A DNA stretch of 64,000 bases from Sphaerochaetaceae bacterium (lineage in GTDB: Bacteria > Spirochaetota > Spirochaetia > Sphaerochaetales > Sphaerochaetaceae): assembly GCA_024405015.1 (NCBI GenBank), contig JAKSPE010000003.1, positions 62,001 to 126,000 of the forward strand, given 5' to 3'. The notes below the pieces were generated by a model. That model searched no databases. It had not been told where the DNA came from and was given only the letters and a program-made list of their open reading frames with translations. Each line of letters starts with the position of its first letter. The first letter of the stretch is position 1. This document shows positions 15,948 to 23,262 of the stretch, in pieces. The translations under genes and the position numbers were made by a program.

Positions 15948-16685
15948 ATGTCAGGTCATAGCAAATGGGCAACCATTAAGCACGCTAAGGGTATTGCAGA
16001 CCAGAAGCGTGGACAGAAATTCACAAAGCTTATCAAGGAGATCTCCGTCGCAGCAAAGATGGGCGGTGCAGATCCAGATACAAACTCCGCTCTCAGAACA
16101 GCCATTCTCAAGGCAAGAGCTGAGAACATGCCAAAAGACAACATCGAAAGAGCAATCAAGAAGGGTACTGGTGAAATGGCCAATACAGCATTCCTTGAGC
16201 TTGTCTATGAAGGCTATGCCCCTGGTGGAGTTGCTATCATCGTTGACACATTGACCGATAACAAGAATAGAACAGCTGCTGATGTCAGAAGCACACTTAC
16301 AAAGCTTGGTGGTTCCCTCGGAGCTTCCGGTTGTGTTTCCTACATGTTCCAGACAAAGGGTGTCATCACCTATGACGCAACAAAGTACGAAGAGGATGAG
16401 ATCTTCAACGCTGCTCTCGAGAACGGTGCAGAGGATGTCACAAACGAGGATGGAGTCATTGAGGTTACAACAGCTCCAGCCGACTTCAGTGCAGTACTTG
16501 AGGCAATGCAGGCTGCCGGTTTCGAGCAGATGAGTGCCGATGTCAGCAGAATCGCTGACCAGACAGTCACACTGGACAAGGAAAAGGCTCAGAAGGTCAT
16601 GAACATCGTTGAGAGACTTGAGGATCTCGATGACGTCCAGTCCGTTGCTACAAACCTTGAGCTTCCGGAAGACTACGAAGACTAA
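15948..16685 (+). CDS. yebC: YebC/PmpR family protein (TACO1-like)
   Basis: A 245-residue protein of standard length starting with the family signature SGHSKWATIKHAKGIADQKRGQKFTKLIKEI. YebC proteins were annotated as transcriptional regulators; more recent work links them to translation of difficult motifs on the ribosome. AGAGG precedes the ATG. It heads an operon with ruvC, ruvA, ruvB and queA, a common neighbourhood. Threonine codons are almost all ACA, as in the highly expressed genes of this window. Confidence 0.96.
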   Translation: MSGHSKWATIKHAKGIADQKRGQKFTKLIKEISVAAKMGGADPDTNSALRTAILKARAENMPKDNIERAIKKGTGEMANTAFLELVYEGYAPGGVAIIVDTLTDNKNRTAADVRSTLTKLGGSLGASGCVSYMFQTKGVITYDATKYEEDEIFNAALENGAEDVTNEDGVIEVTTAPADFSAVLEAMQAAGFEQMSADVSRIADQTVTLDKEKAQKVMNIVERLEDLDDVQSVATNLELPEDYED

Positions 16686-16691
16686 TCAAAT

Positions 16692-17189
16692 ATGCTGGTT
16701 CTGGGTATAGATCCAGGGATCGCGAATACAGGCTGGGGCGTCGTCGACTTTGTCGGACAGAAGTTCCGGCCTGTTTGTTATGGTGTCATCAAAACCGATC
16801 CCAAGGACAAATTGGAGCATAGAATCTCAATTATCGCTGAGAGCGTTTCTCAGATTGCTGAGAAATATCAGGCACAGCACATCTCCATGGAGGATATCTT
16901 CTTCGCAAAGAACGAAGTGTCTGCAATCGGAGTTGCCAAAGTCATTGGTGCCATCATCTATGCTGCATCCTTGAAAGGTATTGAAGTTTCTCTGTTCACA
17001 CCTCTGCAGATCAAAATGGCTGTCACAGGCTATGGAAAGGCAGAAAAGAAACAGATTCAGGAAATGGTCAGGATCTTCCTTAATCTTGAGAAGATCCCAC
17101 GACCAGACCACGCAGCTGATGCGCTTTCAGCTGCCGTGTGCTTTTGCAACACAAGCGCAACTACAGGAAGGTTGGGGTTCATCAAATGA
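16692..17189 (+). CDS. ruvC: Crossover junction endodeoxyribonuclease RuvC
   Basis: A 165-residue Holliday junction resolvase. The first catalytic aspartate is D7 in LGIDPGIANTGWG; the acidic residue of SMEDIFF and the C-terminal PDHAADALSAA complete the active site. It cuts symmetrically at junctions moved by RuvAB, coded directly downstream. The start follows yebC by 6 bases, and the stop overlaps the ruvA ATG. Confidence 0.97.
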   Translation: MLVLGIDPGIANTGWGVVDFVGQKFRPVCYGVIKTDPKDKLEHRISIIAESVSQIAEKYQAQHISMEDIFFAKNEVSAIGVAKVIGAIIYAASLKGIEVSLFTPLQIKMAVTGYGKAEKKQIQEMVRIFLNLEKIPRPDHAADALSAAVCFCNTSATTGRLGFIK

Positions 17190-17815
17190 TCAATGCCATT
17201 ATCGGACAGCTTGTATGCGTCAATGCACAGACTGCAGTCATTCTCGGTGGAAGCATCGAGTTCGAACTCATAATCTCATCCCAGACAGCTACAAGGCTTT
17301 CCAATCTCCAGGGCGCTGAGAGAAACAATGTTCGCCTTCTTGCCTGGCTTCAGCACAAGGAAGATGGAATGACACTCTTCGGTTTCTCCGATGAGGATGA
17401 AAGACGCCTTTTCCTTGAGCTCATCAAAGTCAACGGAATCGGTCCGAAGCAGGCGATGAAGATCCTCTCCGGCGTTCGCGTCAAGGATTTCATCCATGCT
17501 CTTGATTCCAGTGATGTGAACTTCCTGTCAAAACTTCCAGGCCTTGGCGCCAAGACTTCACAGAAGATCATTCTTGCCCTTCGAGATACTCTTGTGTTCA
17601 CACAGGAAGCCTCAAAGCCTCAGAATGTGGCAACCGGAAACTCAAAGAAGTACCAGGATATCATAGATGCCCTTGTTGAAATGGGTTATGATAAGAAAAA
17701 GGTGCTTGAGACCGTTGCAAACCTTCTCAAGGACAACGAGCAGTATGTCGAATCCCACAGCCAGAGTGCTGTTGAAGAATGGCTGTTCCGCTCCGCTGTG
17801 GTAGGTCTCAGCTGA
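17186..17815 (+). CDS. ruvA: Holliday junction branch migration protein RuvA
   Basis: A 209-residue RuvA with the N-terminal OB fold (MINAIIGQLVCVN...), two helix-hairpin-helix motifs (GIGPKQAMKILSG and LPGLGAKTSQKIIL) and a C-terminal UBA-like domain that contacts RuvB. It binds the four-way junction and loads RuvB. The ATG at 17186 overlaps the ruvC stop (ATGA) and begins the conserved sequence; a longer frame upstream is not needed. Confidence 0.96.
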   Translation: MINAIIGQLVCVNAQTAVILGGSIEFELIISSQTATRLSNLQGAERNNVRLLAWLQHKEDGMTLFGFSDEDERRLFLELIKVNGIGPKQAMKILSGVRVKDFIHALDSSDVNFLSKLPGLGAKTSQKIILALRDTLVFTQEASKPQNVATGNSKKYQDIIDALVEMGYDKKKVLETVANLLKDNEQYVESHSQSAVEEWLFRSAVVGLS

Positions 17816-17863
17816 TAGAACTTCGATAACAAAAGATCCAATTCGTTTGGAGGAGGGTTAACC

Positions 17864-18964
17864 TTGGACGATGTAGATTTCCTTCAGAGCACATCCATCA
17901 TGTCAACTTCAGCCCAGGAGGCTGATGCACAGGAGAATATCCTGCGCCCAAAATACCTGACCGATTTCCAGGGCCAGAAGAAGATCAAGGAGAATCTTGG
18001 TGTTTTCATCAAGGCTGCACGTGAAAGAGGTGAGGCCCTTGACCATGTGTTCCTCATTGGTCCTCCAGGTCTTGGCAAGACCACTTTGGCATCTATTGTC
18101 GCCAACGAGATGGGCTCTGAGATCCGCATGACCAGTGCTCCTGCTCTCGACAAGCCAAAAGACCTTGCCGGTATCCTTACAAACGTTACCGAAAACTCTG
18201 TGTTCTTCATTGATGAGATCCATAGACTCAAACCTGCTTTGGAGGAGATGCTTTACATCGCCATGGAGGACTTTGAGATCGACTGGGTCATCGGTCAGGG
18301 CCCAAGCGCTAGAACCATGAGAATCCCAATTCCTCATTTCACACTCATTGGAGCAACTACAAAGGCCGGTATGGTCAGTTCTCCTCTTCAGACCCGTTTC
18401 GGTATCAATTGCCGCATCGAGTTCTATAATGAGGAGGAACTTGGTCAGATCATCAAGCGAAGTGCCGGACTCATCAATGTCCCAATCGAGGATGAGGCGG
18501 TGACTCTTCTTGCAAGATGCTCCAGAGGAACTCCTAGAATCGCAAACAGACTGCTTCGCAGATTCCGTGACTTCGCAGAGGTCACCTCTGATGGTGTGAT
18601 TACACCGGAGGTCGTCAACCGAAGCATCAAGAATCTCGGAATCGACCTCAACGGTCTTGAGGACCAGGACAGAAACATCCTCAGAACCATCATTGAGTTC
18701 TATGGTGGTGGACCTGTTGGCGCCGAGACTCTCAGCATTTCCGTCGGAGAGGCTATTGAGTCCCTTGAGGATTTCTATGAGCCATATCTGATCCAGAAGG
18801 GATATCTCAAGAGAACTCCGCGTGGACGAATGGTAACCGCCAAGGCTTATGAACTGCTTGGACTTCAGGATATGATGGAAGCTCAGATGCTCAGCAACGG
18901 TAGTACCTATCTTCCAGGCTTCGGCGGTATCGCTCCTGGTGCACAGGGCACTTTGTTTGACTAA
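17864..18964 (+). CDS. ruvB: Holliday junction helicase RuvB
   Basis: A 366-residue AAA+ motor that pumps DNA through the RuvA-bound junction. Walker A is [11 protein letters not shown], Walker B FIDEIHRL; the C-terminal winged helix ends with the usual [17 protein letters not shown] short Ser/Ala/Glu-rich N-terminal extension precedes the conserved core [12 protein letters not shown]. The start is read as TTG at 17864, behind GGAGGAGGG; an internal ATG 12 codons later would also give a full core. The next gene is queA, 24 bases downstream. Confidence 0.96.
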   Translation: MDDVDFLQSTSIMSTSAQEADAQENILRPKYLTDFQGQKKIKENLGVFIKAARERGEALDHVFLIGPPGLGKTTLASIVANEMGSEIRMTSAPALDKPKDLAGILTNVTENSVFFIDEIHRLKPALEEMLYIAMEDFEIDWVIGQGPSARTMRIPIPHFTLIGATTKAGMVSSPLQTRFGINCRIEFYNEEELGQIIKRSAGLINVPIEDEAVTLLARCSRGTPRIANRLLRRFRDFAEVTSDGVITPEVVNRSIKNLGIDLNGLEDQDRNILRTIIEFYGGGPVGAETLSISVGEAIESLEDFYEPYLIQKGYLKRTPRGRMVTAKAYELLGLQDMMEAQMLSNGSTYLPGFGGIAPGAQGTLFD

Positions 18965-18988
18965 TTAGGATTATTACGGATACACAAT

Positions 18989-20044
18989 ATGAAAATCAGC
19001 GAATTCACATTTGAGCTTCCACAGGAGCTCATTGCTCAGACTCCTGCGCAAAGGCGTGGAGAGGATAGACTTCTTGTCATTGATCGAAAGACCGGAGAGT
19101 ACCAGGACTGTCAGATGAAGGATTTCCCATCCTTCCTTGAACCGGGTAGTGTCGTGGTCGTGAATGATACTCGAGTCCGAAAGGCTAGGGTGTTCGGCAT
19201 CTCTGAGACCGGCGGAAAGGTTGAGTTCCTTTTCACTGGTGCAATGGGTCCTGACCGCTGGCAGGCAATGGTCTCCAAAAGCAAGCGCCAGAAGCCGGGT
19301 AAGACCTATGAGTTCAGAACCCCAGAGGGAGAACTGTACTGCAAGGCTATGATCGACAGCGATGTCGACGACCATGACCAGGGATCTTCCCTCAAGGTCA
19401 TCAAGTTTGACCGCGAGATTGATGAGAACTTCTTCATGAAGTGTGGCCATGTTCCACTTCCTCCATATATCAAGCGCGAGGATGACTTCAACGATGAGAC
19501 TCGCTATCAGACCATTTTCGCCAATGAGTGTGGTTCTATGGCGGCTCCAACTGCAGGTCTTCATTTCACACCGGAGATTGTCGCTGAACTTGCAAAGAAA
19601 AATATTGAGGTCCTTCACATCACGCTTCACGTCGGAATGGGAACCTTCATGCCTGTTAGAACTGAAAACCTTGAGGACCATGTCATGCATACCGAAGGCT
19701 ATCATGTGTCTGAAGAGGTTGCAGAAAAGGTCAACAAGGCAAAGGCAGAGGGTAGGAAGGTCATTGCAATCGGTACCACAAGTGTCCGAACCCTGGAAAG
19801 TGCAGTGAATCGTGAGACTGGTCTTCTTGAGGCAAAGAGCTCTGCTACAAACCTGTTCATCACACCAGGTTTCCAGTTTGCGATTGTTGACCAGATGTTG
19901 ACGAATTTCCATACACCGGAGTCCACCTTGCTTGTTCTGGTTTCCTCCTTCGCCGGAAAGGAACATATCCTTAACGCCTACAAGCATGCTGTTGAGCAGA
20001 AATACCATTTCTTCAGTTATGGAGATGCGACGTTCTTGAAATGA
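18989..20044 (+). CDS. queA: S-adenosylmethionine:tRNA ribosyltransferase-isomerase QueA
   Basis: A 351-residue enzyme of queuosine synthesis that moves the ribosyl part of SAM onto preQ1 in tRNA to form epoxyqueuosine. Family landmarks are FTFELPQELIAQTPAQRRGEDRLLV at the start, MAAPTAGLHFT near residue 186, and HITLHVGMGTFMPV. It closes the yebC-ruvCAB operon, a placement seen in many bacteria. A strong terminator follows within 120 bases. Confidence 0.97.
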   Translation: MKISEFTFELPQELIAQTPAQRRGEDRLLVIDRKTGEYQDCQMKDFPSFLEPGSVVVVNDTRVRKARVFGISETGGKVEFLFTGAMGPDRWQAMVSKSKRQKPGKTYEFRTPEGELYCKAMIDSDVDDHDQGSSLKVIKFDREIDENFFMKCGHVPLPPYIKREDDFNDETRYQTIFANECGSMAAPTAGLHFTPEIVAELAKKNIEVLHITLHVGMGTFMPVRTENLEDHVMHTEGYHVSEEVAEKVNKAKAEGRKVIAIGTTSVRTLESAVNRETGLLEAKSSATNLFITPGFQFAIVDQMLTNFHTPESTLLVLVSSFAGKEHILNAYKHAVEQKYHFFSYGDATFLK

Positions 20045-20122
20045 AGATGCATCTATGTAGAGTTACGTATTTTAGAATTGTTATATAACTTCTATATTAA
20101 CTGTTGTATTTCAATGAAATAA

Positions 20123-20167
20123 AGGGCACAGAATTTTCCGAAAAACGGGTTCTGCGCCCTTTTTATT
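20123..20167 (+). terminator. Intrinsic terminator after queA
   Basis: AGGGCACAGAA and TTCTGCGCCCT form an 11-bp stem with one mismatch, followed by TTTTTATTT. Confidence 0.85.
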
Positions 20168-20183
20168 TGTCTGTCGTTTGGTG

Positions 20184-20201
20184 TAGTATGGAGCCATACT
20201 A
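20184..20201. promoter_or_regulatory. Perfect 18-bp palindrome upstream of the 5'-nucleotidase gene
   Basis: TAGTATGG-AG-CCATACTA is a perfect inverted repeat ending 15 bases before the nucleotidase ATG and just before its ribosome site (AAGGGGG). A two-base centre is too tight for an RNA hairpin, so a DNA operator for a dimeric regulator is the likelier reading. Confidence 0.55.
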
Positions 20202-20216
20202 GATAAGGGGGAAAAT

Positions 20217-21827
20217 ATGAATTTTTCCAAGAAGTTTTTTGCAGTGCTTCTTGTTGCACTGATTGCAATGACAATGGTCTTTGCTCAGTCAATCGTAGAG
20301 GTCACACACGGTGAAATGTACGGCAAGACAGTCGTTCTCCATTCCAACGACGTTCACGGATCTGTCGAGGGATATGCAAAGATGGCTGCTCTCAGAGATG
20401 CTTTCGAGGCAATGGACGCTGAAGTGATTCTCGTAGATGCAGGTGACTTCAGCCAGGGCACAACATATGTCAGCGTTTCTAAGGGTGCTGATGCTATCGC
20501 TATGATGAATGCCGTTGGTTACACATATTCAGCAATCGGAAACCATGAGTTCGATTATGGTTATCCTCAGCTTGTTGAGAATGCTGCTAAGGCTGAGTTC
20601 TCCATCCTCTGCTCAAACATCTTTGATGCAAACGGAAACCCAATCTTCGCTAACTATGCTGTTTACGAGACAGCTCAGGGTGCTAAGATCGGATTCTTCG
20701 GTATGGATACTCCAGAAGCTCAGACAAAGGCTAACCCATCTCTCATCAAGGGTCTCACATTCCCAGCTGGTGCTGAGATGTATGCAGTTGCACAGAACGT
20801 CGTTGATGCTCTCAAGGCTGAAGGCGTAGACACAATCATCTGTCTCGCTCACCTTGGAATTGACGAGTCTTCCGAGCCAAACACATCCTATGACCTTCTG
20901 AACAACACAACAGGAATTGACTTCCTCATTGATGGTCACTCACACTCCGCTTTCTCCACATTCGATGGAAAGGCAATGCAGCAGACTGGTACAGCTTTCG
21001 CTAATGTCGGTGTTGTCGTTCTCGACAGCAAGACTGGTGAGATCTGTGATAACTACCTCCAGGATGCAGCAGAGATCGCTTCCGATGAGGCAGTTGCTGC
21101 AGCAGCTTCCGTTATCATTGAGAAGGTCAATGCAGAGTATGCTATCAAGTTCGGCGTTTCTGAGGTTGAGCTCAATGGTGATAAGGCTCCAGGTAACAGA
21201 AACCTCGAGACAAACAATGGTGACCTCATCACAGATGCAATGATGTGGGCAATTCTCAAGGACGAGGCAAGTATCTCTGTTCCTGCTGAGAACGTAGTTG
21301 CTATCACAAACGGTGGTGGAATCCGTGCTTGGATCCACGCTGGTGACATCACAAAGAAGGACATCAACACAGTTCTCCCATTCGGAAACACAGTTGCAGT
21401 CGTCTATGTCACAGGTGCTGAGCTTCTCGAGGCTCTCGAGGCTTCCACATTCTGCACACCTACAAGCCTTGGTGGTTTCCCACAGACAGCTGGTATGGTC
21501 ATCACAGTTGATACAACAAAGGCTTACGATGCTAATGCTGAGACATATCCTGCTTCAACATACTATGGACCAGCATCCATCAACAGAGTCACAATCAACA
21601 GCGTCAACGGAAAGGATTTCGATGTCAATGCAACATATGCAGTCATCACAAACAACTTCTGTGCAGCTGGTGGAGACACATACTATGCATTCGCAAGCGC
21701 TTCTGCTCAGTTCGACACAGGTCTTCCACTTGATGAGGTCGTCATGGCTTACATCACAGATGTTCTCGGTGGCGTTGTTGGTCAGCAGTATGCTGAGCCA
21801 CAGGGCAGAATGACAGTTATCGAGTAA
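20217..21827 (+). CDS. ushA: Secreted 5'-nucleotidase / metallophosphatase (UshA family)
   Basis: A 536-residue exported enzyme that removes phosphate from extracellular nucleotides. A signal peptide (residues 1-23, cleavage after FAQ or MVFA) precedes the metallophosphatase domain with NDVHG (D45, H47), VDAGDFSQG, GNHEFDYG, and DGHSHS; the C-terminal nucleotidase domain carries ITNGGGIRAW. All metal ligands appear intact. Codons are strongly biased (Thr mostly ACA, Leu mostly CTC), suggesting high expression. It would feed nucleosides to the BMP/ABC importer at 41-46 kb. A terminator follows, and a palindromic operator precedes it. Confidence 0.93.
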   Translation: MNFSKKFFAVLLVALIAMTMVFAQSIVEVTHGEMYGKTVVLHSNDVHGSVEGYAKMAALRDAFEAMDAEVILVDAGDFSQGTTYVSVSKGADAIAMMNAVGYTYSAIGNHEFDYGYPQLVENAAKAEFSILCSNIFDANGNPIFANYAVYETAQGAKIGFFGMDTPEAQTKANPSLIKGLTFPAGAEMYAVAQNVVDALKAEGVDTIICLAHLGIDESSEPNTSYDLLNNTTGIDFLIDGHSHSAFSTFDGKAMQQTGTAFANVGVVVLDSKTGEICDNYLQDAAEIASDEAVAAAASVIIEKVNAEYAIKFGVSEVELNGDKAPGNRNLETNNGDLITDAMMWAILKDEASISVPAENVVAITNGGGIRAWIHAGDITKKDINTVLPFGNTVAVVYVTGAELLEALEASTFCTPTSLGGFPQTAGMVITVDTTKAYDANAETYPASTYYGPASINRVTINSVNGKDFDVNATYAVITNNFCAAGGDTYYAFASASAQFDTGLPLDEVVMAYITDVLGGVVGQQYAEPQGRMTVIE

Positions 21828-21864
21828 TTTTTATAAGATAATTGAAATCCTTTCGGGGATTTGG

Positions 21865-21896
21865 AATGGATCGCAGAAATGCGATCCATTTTTTAT
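21865..21896 (+). terminator. Intrinsic terminator after ushA
   Basis: AATGGATCGCA and TGCGATCCATT form a perfect 11-bp stem with a GAAA loop and a run of six T. A smaller hairpin (AAATCC/GGATTT) lies just before it. Confidence 0.9.
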
Positions 21897-21910
21897 CTCC
21901 TTTGAAATCC

Positions 21911-22202
21911 CTCATGTACATAGACCGTTCAAGGTCTGATGCATACCACCTTTCAGGTCGCCATGCAGCGGCTGCGCCAGGGTTTGGGGACCCGCTTGCC
22001 GCTAGGCAGGCTGGAATGCACAGACATCGAACCGCCAATGTACAATCGGATTTATGTTGTGATTGTGGGTAGGCTGTGAAATGCCTGTGTAGACGAGCGA
22101 CGTAGGCCACAAGGGCGGGCAGGATAGCCCAGACTCCAAAGTTGCCTGTCGCGTACCTGAAGGGGCGTATACATCAGGCTTTACATGGCCTATACACATG
22201 AG
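21911..22202 (+). ncRNA. Candidate structured non-coding RNA, unknown class
   Basis: No reading frame here looks coding, yet the two ends fold on each other over long distance. CTCATGT (21911-21917) pairs with ACATGAG (22196-22202), TGATG/CATCA and ATAC/GTAT continue the stem, and CCTTTCAGGT (21949-21958) pairs fully with ACCTGAAGGG (22155-22164). Symmetric side hairpins AGACC/GGTCT and AGGC/GCCT interrupt it. Inside are AGCGGC/GCCGCT, GGGT/ACCC, ACAATC/GATTGT and CACAG/CTGTG. The element is more GC-rich than what follows. It does not match tmRNA, RNase P, SRP or 6S features. Strand is assumed from the downstream gene; no clear promoter is seen apart from a weak ATGACA/TATAAG pair near 21812-21837. 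Confidence 0.5.
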
Positions 22203-22215
22203 CAACAGAAATAGG

Positions 22216-22296
22216 AGTTCTAACTGTTACTTGTTTTTTTTAAAATAGGTTAGTGAAAGTTCTAACCGAAGTCGAAAAAACTTAGATTCAGTTAGA
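22216..22296. repeat. CTAAC inverted and direct repeats before the nuclease gene
   Basis: AGTTCTAAC occurs at 22216-22224 and 22258-22266. GGTTAG and CTAACC form an inverted repeat (22248-22267), and GTTAGA recurs at 22291. They surround a possible promoter TTCTAA (22218-22223), 17 bases, TAAAAT (22241-22246). This looks like an operator region for the downstream gene; the regulator is unknown. Confidence 0.4.
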
Positions 22297-22358
22297 CCTC
22301 AAAATTCAAATTACTCAAAAATTTCTTCATTACGAACTGAAATTGCTGAATTCACAAA

Positions 22359-23189
22359 ATGGTTTCGACAGTTCCTTGGTATATGAGAGGTATGAAGCTA
22401 TCATATTTAATTCAAATTACTAGATCAATGATTGAACTGTCTGAAAGGTACCTTTCTTTTCTATCGGATAAGCCAAGAATTGCAGGACATCTTCGTATCT
22501 CGAAAGAAAAAGGCAATACTAGATTCTACTTGAAAAATGACTATTCTGAGTGCAGTGGACATTATCTTGCAAACTCTGAAATGGAGACTATCAGAACTTT
22601 AGCGCAGCAGGATTATGAAAAGAAATTAAGAAGGGAGGTTTCCAAAACTCTTGGAGTTCTGAGAAAGTCACTTTCACAGTTGGAGACTTGTAAAGACCCT
22701 GAAGAAGTCTTTACAAGTCTGTCAGAAGCTAGAAAGTCTCTTGTCGTTAAATCAACTCCAGCGATTGCTGATGCAGCGAAATGGAAGGATAGAGGATATT
22801 ACAGAAAACATGCATTCAGCATACATGACAGAGTAATCGTAACCAGAAACGGTCTTCGGGTAAGATCCAAGACTGAGGAGATTATCGTAAATATCTTTGA
22901 GGAATTGGAGATTCCGTATATCTACGAGTATCCGATAGTGATAGATGGTGAGTGGGTTTATCCAGATTTCACTGTGCTCAATACGCGGACCGGGAAGGAA
23001 TACATTTATGAGCATTGCGGGAAAATGGACGACCCTGACTATGTGGAAAGGAATCTGCTCAGGAAACTTGAGTTGTATGCAAAGAAAGGAATCTTCGAAG
23101 GTGATAATCTTCTGCTCACGTTTGAAACAAACAGCCATCCGCTCAATGAACAATACCTACTATCATTCATTCGAAAGCACTTTCTTTAA
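22359..23189 (+). CDS. PD-(D/E)XK nuclease-like protein, uncharacterised
   Basis: A 276-residue protein. Residues ~38-75 (GHLRISKEKGNTRFYLKND, then HYLANSEMETIRTLAQQDYEKKL) and the C-terminal part (RSKTEEIIVNIFEELEIPYIYEYP, YPDFTVLN, YIYEHCGKMDD) match a family I recall from gut Firmicutes. The acidic E near 170, D in PDFT and E-x-H in YEHCG resemble a PD-(D/E)XK nuclease core with His in place of the usual Lys. The DNA is visibly AT-richer than its neighbours, and neither ATG (22359, or 22392 close to GAGAGG) has a good ribosome site. It looks horizontally acquired and follows a structured RNA element. Target and role are unknown. Confidence 0.65.
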   Translation: MVSTVPWYMRGMKLSYLIQITRSMIELSERYLSFLSDKPRIAGHLRISKEKGNTRFYLKNDYSECSGHYLANSEMETIRTLAQQDYEKKLRREVSKTLGVLRKSLSQLETCKDPEEVFTSLSEARKSLVVKSTPAIADAAKWKDRGYYRKHAFSIHDRVIVTRNGLRVRSKTEEIIVNIFEELEIPYIYEYPIVIDGEWVYPDFTVLNTRTGKEYIYEHCGKMDDPDYVERNLLRKLELYAKKGIFEGDNLLLTFETNSHPLNEQYLLSFIRKHFL

Positions 23190-23236
23190 AAAGAAAGGCT
23201 GTATCGTCAACCTTTGAAAGGTTTCAGATACAGCCT
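23190..23236 (-). terminator. Intrinsic terminator after hppA
   Basis: AGGCTGTATC/GATACAGCCT and an inner AACCTTT/AAAGGTT form one long stem with small internal loops. On the minus strand TTTCTTTTT follows. The nuclease gene ends at its far edge. Confidence 0.85.
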
Positions 23237-23262
23237 GATTCAGTTTGCTGAAAGCAACTTAC

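Noticed and set aside
18974-20008. 344-codon open frame antisense to queA
   Set aside because: It is a shadow of the queA frame with low-complexity residues and no recognisable domain.
21911-22202. RNase P RNA, SRP RNA, 6S RNA or group I/II intron at the structured element
   Set aside because: The RNase P GAGGAAAGTCC, SRP GGTCAGGTCCGGAAGGAAGCAGCC-type and group II domain V signatures are absent on both strands, and the fold differs from 6S.
22359-23189. TnpB/IscB-type RNA-guided nuclease downstream of the RNA element
   Set aside because: The protein has no RuvC or HNH motifs; it carries a PD-(D/E)XK-like core, so it is not a known omega-RNA nuclease.
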